NCBI GenBank assembly: GCA_050732575.1 | Contig: JBOHRF010000062.1 | Coordinates: forward strand, 1 to 21,373 | Length of the DNA stretch: 21,373 bases | Direction of reading: 5' to 3' | From: JBBDWZ01 sp050732575 | Lineage (GTDB): Bacteria > Gemmatimonadota > Gemmatimonadetes > Longimicrobiales > RSA9 | Notes under the pieces: model-generated | The model's database searches: none | The model's input: only the letters and a program-made list of their open reading frames with translations | What the model was told of the DNA's origin: nothing | Translations under genes and position numbers: made by a program | In this document: positions 14,639 to 21,373 of the stretch, piece after piece | Numbering within the stretch: position 1 is the stretch's first letter | How the letters are laid out: each line of letters begins with the position of its first letter

Positions 14639-16309
14639 ATGACTACCAATCGGATGTGGGGCATAATCGCCCTCGGATCGACATTTAGTCTCGTGTTGAC
14701 AGCCTGTGATACCGGGTTTCTGGCCGAGCCGGATCGTTCGTTCGGCAACGCACGCGTAGCCCTCGATTTGGTGATCGCAGGTAGTGCCGGCGGACAGCCG
14801 CAGGCTTTCGATAAGGCCGATGGCGTTTGGGTGCAGTTCCGCAGCGGAGATGCAGTCCGGTTGGAGAGAGTGTTTCCGGTGCGCGCCAACGGCCAGGATA
14901 TCCCGCTCGCCATCGATGTGCCGCTCAAGAATGCCGCCGAGAATTTGCTCATGAATATCGAGGTGCGCATCGGTCCGGCGGCTCTGTTCCGCGGGACAAC
15001 GTCCCTTCAGCTCAAGGTCGGGGCGCTGGCACGCCGACAGGAACCCGTGGCGCTCGAGGCCGTGGCCAGTGCACTGGCGCTGCCCGACAGTCTGCCCACG
15101 CTCACTGCATACGGTGACAGCGTGTTGCAGCGCGGCGCGACGGTATTCGCCACGCTGGACACGGTCGCGTCAAACCAGGTGATCACGTGGACCACACTCG
15201 ATCCTGCCGTGGTCGCCTTGCAAGGTGCCATCCCCGTCGCCGTGGCCGATGGCAACGCCCGCCTGGTTGGTCGTGTGGGAGCGTTGGTAGACACCGTGCG
15301 CGTTCCCGTGTTTGCGCAGGTGGCCAGAATCATTGTGCTGCCCGATTCCACAGCCACTGCCATCCCGCTCGGTACGACCAGGCAATACTCCGCGCAACTA
15401 TCGGATCGTCGTGGCAACCGGATTGGCGCTCGGCCTCTGACGTGGACCTCATCGAATCCATCGGTCATTGTAATCGATGGAAACGGCCTGGCTACCGCAC
15501 AGGCCATGGGCAACGCGATTATTCGTGTGACGACTGGCCAGCTGGTAGCCGGTCACTCGGTGCAAACGCGAGCGTTGCCGCCCATTGTGCGCACGGACTC
15601 GGCATCGCTGATCACGGTCAACTCCGCGCGCCTGCACGCCAACGTAAATCCCAACCGCGTAACCAGTGATGCCTGGTTCGAGTACAGCACGGACAGCACG
15701 TTTGCCACTTCCGTCAATTCCGTTCAAGTCCAGCTTACCGCCGGTGCGGCGGCGGTTCAGGTTGCGGTGCCCGTCACGAACCTGCTGCCCCGCACGCGCT
15801 ATTATGCGCGCGCGCGCGCCACCAGCGTGGGCGGTCCCACGATCGGCAATCGCATTGAATTCGTGACGCCCGATGGCCCGCCGGGCGGCGGCACCACTTT
15901 CACTCAGGTGCTCACGGGATCGGCCAGCAACATCACGTTCTCAACCGCTACGCTTGCCGGAACCGTGACCACGTCCAGCCTTCTTCTGGACGCCTGGTTC
16001 GAGTGGAGCACGGATCCCCTGTTCGAGGAGCCGGCTGCGACATCACCCGTCAGCATTCCGCCCAACACGGCGCAGGCTCACATCACGGGCGATGTGGATG
16101 GACTGTTTCCGGAAACGACGTACTACTATCGCGTAGTCGGCAGATCATCTTCCGGCTCCGTGCACCTCGGCGGCGTGCGCAGCTTCCGGACCGTAGCCTG
16201 CCCTGCTGGCGCAGGAGGTGGTGTATCGTCGATGGTATGCTCACCGCCCGCGGCGGGGCGGATCACGATTCCAACACGATGGAGAGATCCAGTTCGGCGT
16301 CAGGAATAG
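14639..16309 (+). CDS. Surface lipoprotein with BIG2-like and fibronectin-III-like domains, cassette copy 2
   Basis: A 556-residue paralogue of the lipoprotein at 10577. Lipobox L-T-A-C23 sits at the same residue number. The conserved N-terminal domain (QAFDKADGVWVQFRS, ALFRGTTSLQLKVG) is followed by two BIG2-like repeats (ITWTTLDPAVVAL; TTRQYSAQLSDRRGNRI with WTSSNPSVIVID) and two fibronectin-III-like modules (TRYYARARATSVGGPTIGN; TYYYRVVGRSSSGSVHLGG). After the last module the chain continues into a Cys/Gly/Pro-rich, then basic, tail unlike that of copy 1. The final 47 bases lie antisense to the end of tssK. No clear ribosome site precedes ATG 14639; coupling to the barrel gene five bases upstream is likely. 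Likely exposed on the surface; adhesin-like role is inference. Confidence 0.82.
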   Translation: MTTNRMWGIIALGSTFSLVLTACDTGFLAEPDRSFGNARVALDLVIAGSAGGQPQAFDKADGVWVQFRSGDAVRLERVFPVRANGQDIPLAIDVPLKNAAENLLMNIEVRIGPAALFRGTTSLQLKVGALARRQEPVALEAVASALALPDSLPTLTAYGDSVLQRGATVFATLDTVASNQVITWTTLDPAVVALQGAIPVAVADGNARLVGRVGALVDTVRVPVFAQVARIIVLPDSTATAIPLGTTRQYSAQLSDRRGNRIGARPLTWTSSNPSVIVIDGNGLATAQAMGNAIIRVTTGQLVAGHSVQTRALPPIVRTDSASLITVNSARLHANVNPNRVTSDAWFEYSTDSTFATSVNSVQVQLTAGAAAVQVAVPVTNLLPRTRYYARARATSVGGPTIGNRIEFVTPDGPPGGGTTFTQVLTGSASNITFSTATLAGTVTTSSLLLDAWFEWSTDPLFEEPAATSPVSIPPNTAQAHITGDVDGLFPETTYYYRVVGRSSSGSVHLGGVRSFRTVACPAGAGGGVSSMVCSPPAAGRITIPTRWRDPVRRQE

Positions 16310-17633
16310 CGGCGGGAACGTAGATGCCTACGTGAGTCGTCTCGGCAATGAACTTCCAGCACGGCTCACCAGGCGAATTGGCCGTAGGATTGGTCTGCAC
16401 GCTGAAATATTGCATGCCGATGCGTGGTGAAATCTCCGAGGGTGGTACGGGTACGTGCTCCAGTACCAAACCCGGGTAGGCGCGCTGAACGAGCTTCACG
16501 ATGTGCTCGGCAGAGCAGAGCTTGACCAGACGCGGCACATCCTTGATGAGCGCGCCCTGTCCTGCGCTCGAGCGCACGCCCAGGAACCATTTGCCGCGCG
16601 TAATCGCGCGCCGATCGCTGATCGAGCCGTGATAGAATCCCGGTTCGGCCGCCTCGATTGGCACTTTCAGACAATTCGAGGGCAACATGACTTCGAGTTG
16701 CCGCAGAATGTGGCGTTCCAGCTGAGCAAAGCACGATTCCGGCTCGTCATGGTCGTAACTGGGCAGCTTTCTGGGATCTGCGTCGAGCGAAAACGTGCAT
16801 AGCGCGCCCGCCAACCGAGCCAGCTCGGCGTACAGCTGCTCCGGATGCACAGAACGGGTTTGCCAGAAGTGGCGGAGTGGACCCAGCGCCGAATGCACGG
16901 CGTGGGTCAGCCAGAAACCGGCCACCTCACGAGCCGCGTACTCTGCCAGGTTGCCTGTACGGCGACGTTCTTCCGCCATGGTGACTGCTTTGGCTTCCAG
17001 AACCTCGATCAGCCGACTCAGCAGCTCCATCAGGCGGCGACTGGCGCCGATTTGCGTGCTGGGCGGAATATAGTCGGCATCGTAGACGAATCTGCCCGAC
17101 CCGTCGCGCCGGATGCGGGCCGCCGGCAACATCACCAGATCGGCCGCGGGCTGCACGTCGAGCAACAGGCGAAAGTTCTTGCGTGCAACGGCCACCGACC
17201 GCGGTGTCTGGCCGGTGGTTTCGTCGGGTACGACCTGCGTGCTGGCCGCGTAGCGCGGATCCCGCATGCCAGTCGAGGAGTCGATCTGGCAGTTGGCCTG
17301 GTCCGCGCGATACAGAGGCAAAGCGAGCAACACGCGGTGCGTGTCCTGAGTCGGTGAGAACAGCTCGCGAATCGGCAACGGGCGCGGCGCTTCCTCGTCC
17401 GGGAAATGAAACGGTGTGCCATCGGGCATCACGCCACGCGCGTGCGTGAGCGCAACGGTGCCGTTCGACAACGCATCGGCGTCGAACTCAACGCCGGCAA
17501 AACCGTAGCCTCGATAGAACAGGCTGGAAAACACGAAGGCCGCGTATTCCTCGAAATACCGGTTTTGCGTTTGAAAATGATGTTGGGCGAGGTGCATGCC
17601 TTCGCTCCACACCACCCGTGACAGCAATTGCAT
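16263..17633 (-). CDS. tssK: Type VI secretion baseplate protein TssK, downstream paralogue
   Basis: A 456-residue TssK. The N-terminus VVWSEGMHLAQHHFQTQNRY is the family's hallmark shell-domain segment, and the length is close to the usual 440-450. TssK trimers link the T6SS baseplate (TssE/F/G) to the membrane complex. Start ATG at complement 17631-17633 has GGAG (complement 17641-17644) 7 bp upstream; an in-frame extension to 17687 lacks support. It follows the other tssK on the same strand after an 84-bp gap. Its 3' end runs 47 bp into the convergent Ig-lipoprotein gene. Two different TssK proteins are unusual; either could be the main one. Confidence 0.92.
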   Translation of the reverse strand: MQLLSRVVWSEGMHLAQHHFQTQNRYFEEYAAFVFSSLFYRGYGFAGVEFDADALSNGTVALTHARGVMPDGTPFHFPDEEAPRPLPIRELFSPTQDTHRVLLALPLYRADQANCQIDSSTGMRDPRYAASTQVVPDETTGQTPRSVAVARKNFRLLLDVQPAADLVMLPAARIRRDGSGRFVYDADYIPPSTQIGASRRLMELLSRLIEVLEAKAVTMAEERRRTGNLAEYAAREVAGFWLTHAVHSALGPLRHFWQTRSVHPEQLYAELARLAGALCTFSLDADPRKLPSYDHDEPESCFAQLERHILRQLEVMLPSNCLKVPIEAAEPGFYHGSISDRRAITRGKWFLGVRSSAGQGALIKDVPRLVKLCSAEHIVKLVQRAYPGLVLEHVPVPPSEISPRIGMQYFSVQTNPTANSPGEPCWKFIAETTHVGIYVPAAIPDAELDLSIVLES

Positions 17634-17717
17634 TAGCTCACTCCTGCACCCGTCGAATGTGAGCGGGCAGGCTGGCCGAACCGGCATCGGGTCCGTTGCT
17701 GAGTCAACACTCTGGTT

Positions 17718-19073
17718 TCACCGGTCTCGTGGCAGCATGACGATGAGCTCGAGCTTTGGCTCGGGAAGCTCGGAAGGCACGTACACCGCAAGATTTCGCT
17801 CGCGCGCAATGGAGTCCCAGTCGGTACCTACTTTGTCGAGCGCGAAATACTGATAGTCCAGTTTTACGGGCAGTGAGCTGGGCGGCGCCGTGAGGGGCCG
17901 GATCGGTACGCCTGGCAAGGCCTGGCGGATCAATCGCTGGATCTGGCTGCCCGAGCTGATCTTGATCAGGCGCGGCGCATTGCGCATCAGCTCGTCCGCC
18001 CGAACCGCCGCGGAAACCGCAAGGTATAGGGCGGGTGCCGACAGATACCTGTCCTGCTCGATGGCCGTAGCATAGACCGAGGGCTCGGTCTCGCGCAGTG
18101 GCAAGGCCACGTGGCTGGCCGACACCACCGTTTCCAGTAATTCCCGCACCTGTTCATCCAGCCGGGTGAAACATTCGCCCAGTGTGGAGTGGTCGTAGGC
18201 GGGCAAGTCACGCGGATGGATCGAGGTGGAGAAGGTGGTCAGTGAACCCCCCAGCTCGAGCAGCGCGCCGTAAAACGCCGCGGGGTGCCCCCGGCGGGTC
18301 TCGAACAGGTGGCGCAGGCGCGGCAGGTGTGAATTGACGGTATAGAGCAACCAGAAATTGGCTACATCGCTCACACCAAAGTCAGCCAGTCCCTGGTTTC
18401 GTTGCCGGCGCGTGCCCGACAGTGTAGCCGATTTGGCGGAAAGCACTTCGACCAATCGCCGGGCTATCGAGAGCATGTAGCCGCTGGCCGCGATGTCCAG
18501 CAGAGGTGGCACGAAGTGGGGATCCAGAACGAACTCGCCCGTAGACGCGCGGCGCACGCGCGCCACCGCCATCGACGTCGATCCGTCCAGGTTCTCACCC
18601 TCGGCGAGCAGTCGAAAATTCTTGCGCGCCACCTGGATCGGCTTCTCCATCAGGCCCGTGTTCTCGTCTCGCCGCAGCACGACCTCCGCTATGTAGCGGG
18701 TACCGCGCTCCTGGGCAGTTACGGAAACGTTGCGGCCGCCGGGCTGCTGTTCCGGGATCGCCAGGTAAATGTCCAGCGTGGGCCGATCGGCGTGCCAGAA
18801 CTCTTCCAACGGCTTGGGCGCGGGCGCGGCGTCCGAACCGGGAATCTCGAACGGCAGCCCGTCCGGCATGAGACCCGCCGCTTCCGTAAGTGCCAGGTTC
18901 CCGGCCGCCAGTGCCTCACGGTTCAACTCCAACCGAACAAATCCCCATGGACAGAATGTTACGGTGCCCAGCTTGAATCCAACGGAGTCCTCCAAAAAAC
19001 GGTCCTGCAACTGGAAGTGTTGCGGGGTGAGCAGCACGCCCTTGGTCCAGAGCACTCGTTCTGTCTGCCTCAT
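17718..19073 (-). CDS. tssK: Type VI secretion baseplate protein TssK, upstream paralogue
   Basis: A 451-residue TssK homologue. Diagnostic N-terminus RVLWTKGVLLTPQHFQLQDRF, then LMPDGLPFEIP, VARKNFRLLAEGENLD and LPAYDHSTLGECFTRLDEQV are shared in pattern with the downstream tssK, but much of the rest differs, so the duplication is old or the two have different origins. It is expected in the cytoplasmic baseplate, binding TssF/G on one side and the membrane complex on the other. ATG at complement 19071-19073 overlaps the stop of a doubtful small ORF by four bases and has only a weak ribosome site. It is divergently oriented to tssB. Confidence 0.92.
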   Translation of the reverse strand: MRQTERVLWTKGVLLTPQHFQLQDRFLEDSVGFKLGTVTFCPWGFVRLELNREALAAGNLALTEAAGLMPDGLPFEIPGSDAAPAPKPLEEFWHADRPTLDIYLAIPEQQPGGRNVSVTAQERGTRYIAEVVLRRDENTGLMEKPIQVARKNFRLLAEGENLDGSTSMAVARVRRASTGEFVLDPHFVPPLLDIAASGYMLSIARRLVEVLSAKSATLSGTRRQRNQGLADFGVSDVANFWLLYTVNSHLPRLRHLFETRRGHPAAFYGALLELGGSLTTFSTSIHPRDLPAYDHSTLGECFTRLDEQVRELLETVVSASHVALPLRETEPSVYATAIEQDRYLSAPALYLAVSAAVRADELMRNAPRLIKISSGSQIQRLIRQALPGVPIRPLTAPPSSLPVKLDYQYFALDKVGTDWDSIARERNLAVYVPSELPEPKLELIVMLPRDR

Positions 19074-19309
19074 TCCAGCGCCTGCTCCATTAATTGGCGG
19101 TCCGGCTCACCGTCCGTGGCCTGTCGCGAAAAGTCCGATGCCCCGCGCGCCGAATCAAGTCTTGCCGTACGACTGATGCTCGCACGCTGCAGATCGAGTC
19201 GCGTTCCGGTCGAGCCCGATTCACGCAGGCGCGCGCGCTTGACACGGCGAGAGCCGGGCGATAGGGTTTGCCCAGGAGCCCCTCCGCAGTCGAACGCGCA
19301 TCGCCACAA
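19070..19309 (-). CDS. Doubtful small ORF coupled to tssK (79 codons, TTG start)
   Basis: The frame is open from a stop near 19334 to TGA at 19070-19072, which overlaps the tssK ATG as ATGA. That overlap favours coding. Against it, the only upstream start is TTG at 19309, the first 40 residues are Arg/Ser/Gly-rich without recognisable motif, and the region must also carry the tssB promoter. The last 20 residues (acidic, DGEPDRQLMEQALE) look the most protein-like. It may be the remnant of a longer gene or a leader peptide. Function unknown. Confidence 0.25.
   Translation of the reverse strand: MWRCAFDCGGAPGQTLSPGSRRVKRARLRESGSTGTRLDLQRASISRTARLDSARGASDFSRQATDGEPDRQLMEQALE
19239..19267 (+). 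promoter_or_regulatory. Candidate tssB promoter (TTGACA, 17 bp, TAGGGT)
   Basis: A perfect -35 hexamer TTGACA at 19239-19244 is followed after 17 bp by TAGGGT (3/6 match, keeping first T, A and last T). Transcription would start near 19274, giving a leader of about 140 bases. A second -10-like TAAAAT at 19335-19340 lies closer to the gene but has no good -35. Motif inspection only. Confidence 0.35.
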
Positions 19310-19411
19310 CCACTTCAGCGTCGTGACGGCGAGCTAAAATTGAGGGGTACGTAGCGCCGCGCCACTCCGTTCAACACCAAAACCAGGCAGCAAATCGCCC
19401 AGGAGCGTCCG

Positions 19412-19936
19412 ATGGCAGAAAGCGTCCACAAAAAGCTTGAACGCGTCCGTGCGCCACGCGTTCACATCAAGTACGATGTCGAGACGGGCGGCGCCATCGA
19501 GATGAAGGAACTGCCCTTCGTCATGGGCGTGCTCGGCGATTTCTCGGGCCAGCCAGCCGAGCCTCTGGCCAAGCTCAAGGAGCGCAAGTTCGCCGAGGTC
19601 ACGCTGGACAATTTCGACGATATGCTCAAGAGCATGAAACCGCGCCTGCAGTTCTCCGTTGACAACGTACTCAGCGAAGAAGCCAATGCGGGCAAGCTCG
19701 GTGTCGAGTTGAAGTTCGAGTCGCTCGATGATTTTTCACCCGATCGTATTGCCCAGCAAGTCGAGCCGCTCAAGAAGCTGCTCGAGCTGCGCCAGAACCT
19801 GGCCGATTTGCGGGGCAGTCTGCAGGGCAACGAGAAGCTCGAAGAGATTCTGCAATCCACAGTCAGCGATCAAGACAAGCTCAACAAGTTGAAGGGTGAA
19901 ATCGGAACGGAAGGAGGGTCCGGTGGCCAAGACTGA
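19412..19936 (+). CDS. tssB: Type VI secretion contractile sheath small subunit TssB (VipA)
   Basis: A 174-residue TssB. The segments KKLERVRAPRVHIKYDVETG, KELPFVMGVLGDFSG, FAEVTLDNFDDMLKSMKPRL and LKFESLDDFSPDRIAQQVEP are the core of the family, and the size is typical. TssB and TssC co-polymerise into the helical sheath whose contraction drives the Hcp tube and spike through the envelope. ATG 19412 has AGGAG at 19401-19405, 6 bp upstream. The gene's 3' end contains the ribosome site and start of tssC, with a 14-base overlap, so the two sheath proteins are made together. It is the first gene of a plus-strand T6SS operon that leaves the window. Confidence 0.96.
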   Translation: MAESVHKKLERVRAPRVHIKYDVETGGAIEMKELPFVMGVLGDFSGQPAEPLAKLKERKFAEVTLDNFDDMLKSMKPRLQFSVDNVLSEEANAGKLGVELKFESLDDFSPDRIAQQVEPLKKLLELRQNLADLRGSLQGNEKLEEILQSTVSDQDKLNKLKGEIGTEGGSGGQD

Positions 19937-21373
19937 AGCGCAGGCCGCAGGGGCTGCACAAACAACCGAGCTGGGACTGCTCGACCAGATTGTCGATCAG
20001 GGTCGTTTTGGGCGCGAGCCCGCTGCGCGTGAGCGCGGCAAAGACCTGGTCAAGCGATTCGTCTCGCAGATTCTGGAAGGCGCCATCAAGGTCTCGGCCG
20101 ATACCGAGGCCATGATCAATGCGCGCATCGCGCAGATCGATCACCTGATCTCGATCCAGCTCAACGAGATCATGCACCATCCGGATCTGCAGCAGCTGGA
20201 GGCCAGTTGGCGCGGTCTGAAGTATCTGCTCTCCCAGACCGAAACCTCCGCCATGCTCAAGATCAAAGTCCTCAATTGCTCGAAGAAGGACTTGCTGCGC
20301 GACCTGCAGCGTGCACCGGAATTCGATCAGAGCGCCTTCTTCAAGAAAGTCTATGAAGAAGAATTCGGTGTGTTCGGTGGATCGCCGTTCGGCGCGCTGG
20401 TCGGGAACTACGAGTTTAGCAAGACCGGCCAGGACATCGAGCTGCTGGAAAAGATCTCGCAGGTGGCAGCGGCCGCGCACGCGCCCTTCCTGGCCGCTGC
20501 GTCCGCCGAGATGTTCAACCTCGATGACTTTACCCAGCTCGATGCACCGCGCGATCTGGCCAAAGTCTTCGATACCACGGAATTCGCGCGCTGGAAGGGA
20601 TTCCGCGAAAGCGAAGACTCGCGCTACGTCGGCCTGACCGCACCCCGTATGCTGCTGCGCGAGCCCTATGGCAAGGACACGGTACCGCTGGAAGCCTTCA
20701 ACTATGAAGAGCGCGTGGACGGTAGCGACCACACCAAATACCTGTGGGGCAATGCCGCCTGGGCCCTGGCTTCCCGCGTTACGCAGTCATTTGCCAGATA
20801 CGGCTGGTGCGCAACCATCCGCGGCGTGGAGAGTGGCGGCCTGGTGGAAGGACTGCCCGTACACAACTTCCGCACCGATGCCGGCGACGTGGCCATGAAG
20901 TGCCCGACCGAAGCGCCCGTCACCGATCGGCGTGAAAAGGAAATGGCCGATTTGGGGTTCGTGCCATTCGTTCATTGCAAGGGCACCTCCAACGCAGCGT
21001 TTTTCAGTGTGCAATCCGCGCAGAAAGCAAAGGTGTACGACAAGGATGCCGCCACGGCCAACGCACGCATCTCGGCTCAGCTGCCCTACATTTTCGCGGT
21101 CTCACGCTTCGCCCATTACCTCAAGGCCATGATGCGCGACAAGATCGGCGGCTACACCTCGCGTGATGAAGCCGAAGCCTTCCTCAACAACTGGATCAGC
21201 AACTACGTGGTCTCGAACGACAGTGCGGGTGCCACCATCAAGGCGCAGAAGCCGCTGAAGGAAGCGCGTGTCGAAGTGGTCGAGGTCGCGGGAAAGCCTG
21301 GCGCTTATCGAGCCGTCGCCTTCATGCGCCCGCACTTCCAGCTGGACGAGCTGACCGTATCGATGCGCCTGGT
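19923..21373 (+). CDS. tssC: Type VI secretion contractile sheath large subunit TssC (VipB), 3' end cut by window
   Basis: 483 codons are visible and no stop is reached; TssC is usually about 490-500 residues, so only a few are missing. The start is GTG 19923, preceded by GGAGGG at 19913-19918 and lying 14 bases inside tssB. Family segments include LLDQIVDQGRFG, HHPDLQQLEASWRGLKYLL, KVYEEEFGVFGGSPFGALVG, SRYVGLTAPRMLLREPYG, NFRTDAGDVAMKCPTE and AHYLKAMMRDKIGGYTSR. TssC forms the outer part of the contractile sheath with TssB and carries the ClpV-recognised assembly surfaces. Nothing in the visible part suggests damage. Further tss genes (hcp, tssE, tssF, tssG and others) are expected downstream but are not in view. 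Confidence 0.95.
   Translation, partial: MAKTEAQAAGAAQTTELGLLDQIVDQGRFGREPAARERGKDLVKRFVSQILEGAIKVSADTEAMINARIAQIDHLISIQLNEIMHHPDLQQLEASWRGLKYLLSQTETSAMLKIKVLNCSKKDLLRDLQRAPEFDQSAFFKKVYEEEFGVFGGSPFGALVGNYEFSKTGQDIELLEKISQVAAAAHAPFLAAASAEMFNLDDFTQLDAPRDLAKVFDTTEFARWKGFRESEDSRYVGLTAPRMLLREPYGKDTVPLEAFNYEERVDGSDHTKYLWGNAAWALASRVTQSFARYGWCATIRGVESGGLVEGLPVHNFRTDAGDVAMKCPTEAPVTDRREKEMADLGFVPFVHCKGTSNAAFFSVQSAQKAKVYDKDAATANARISAQLPYIFAVSRFAHYLKAMMRDKIGGYTSRDEAEAFLNNWISNYVVSNDSAGATIKAQKPLKEARVEVVEVAGKPGAYRAVAFMRPHFQLDELTVSMRL

Larger units (their letters stand above)
12247..16309 (+). repeat. Tandem cassette copy 2 (CsgG-like lipoprotein, beta-barrel, Ig-like lipoprotein)
   Basis: Second copy of the three-gene unit at 8194-12136. 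Gene order and domain content are preserved throughout. The leader before this copy (hairpin) differs from that before copy 1 (14-bp palindrome), suggesting separate control. Confidence 0.9.

Overview
The window comes from a high-GC, double-membraned bacterium. It carries lipoprotein signal peptides, predicted outer-membrane beta-barrels and part of a type VI secretion system (T6SS). The succinate dehydrogenase operon is of the kind best known from mycobacterial Sdh1 (single large membrane anchor, then SdhA, then SdhB). Together with Ig-like lipoproteins and TPR-rich proteins, this suggests a soil- or sediment-type phylum such as Gemmatimonadota or Acidobacteriota. That placement is a guess from protein style; no rRNA or other marker is present.

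Layout. (1) 173-4129, plus strand: a tightly overlapping operon of an Sdh membrane anchor, sdhA, sdhB and a small TPR-like protein. (2) 4134-5476, minus strand: two coupled bacterial PH-domain (bPH2) membrane proteins, ending 4 bp from the end of the sdh operon. (3) 5679-8009, plus strand: a membrane-anchored TPR protein with a TolB/CsgG-like N-terminal domain. (4) 8194-16309, plus strand: a three-gene cassette present twice in tandem. Each copy encodes a CsgG-like lipoprotein flanked by TPRs, a predicted outer-membrane beta-barrel, and a large lipoprotein with Ig-like and fibronectin-type-III-like modules. (5) 16263-19073, minus strand: two adjacent, divergent tssK genes. (6) 19412 to the window end, plus strand, divergent from tssK: tssB and tssC (the latter lacks its last few codons).

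How the parts fit. The sdh genes form a trimeric respiratory complex II. The duplicated cassette is the most novel part: genes within each copy overlap by 1-4 bp or are a few bases apart, and each position has its paralogue in the other copy. This suggests a co-assembled outer-membrane or cell-surface apparatus in two versions, each with its own leader. I do not recognise it as a named system. The T6SS part encodes the contractile sheath (TssB/TssC) and two baseplate TssK proteins. Its full gene set must continue beyond the window.

Non-coding stretches. Bases 1-135 hold nothing I can assign. 5477-5678 is a divergent promoter region with no clear motif. 8010-8193 holds a candidate promoter and a 14-bp palindrome. 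12137-12246 holds a large imperfect inverted repeat. 19074-19411 holds a doubtful small ORF and candidate tssB promoters. No tRNA, rRNA, CRISPR, insertion sequence or convincing rho-independent terminator was seen.
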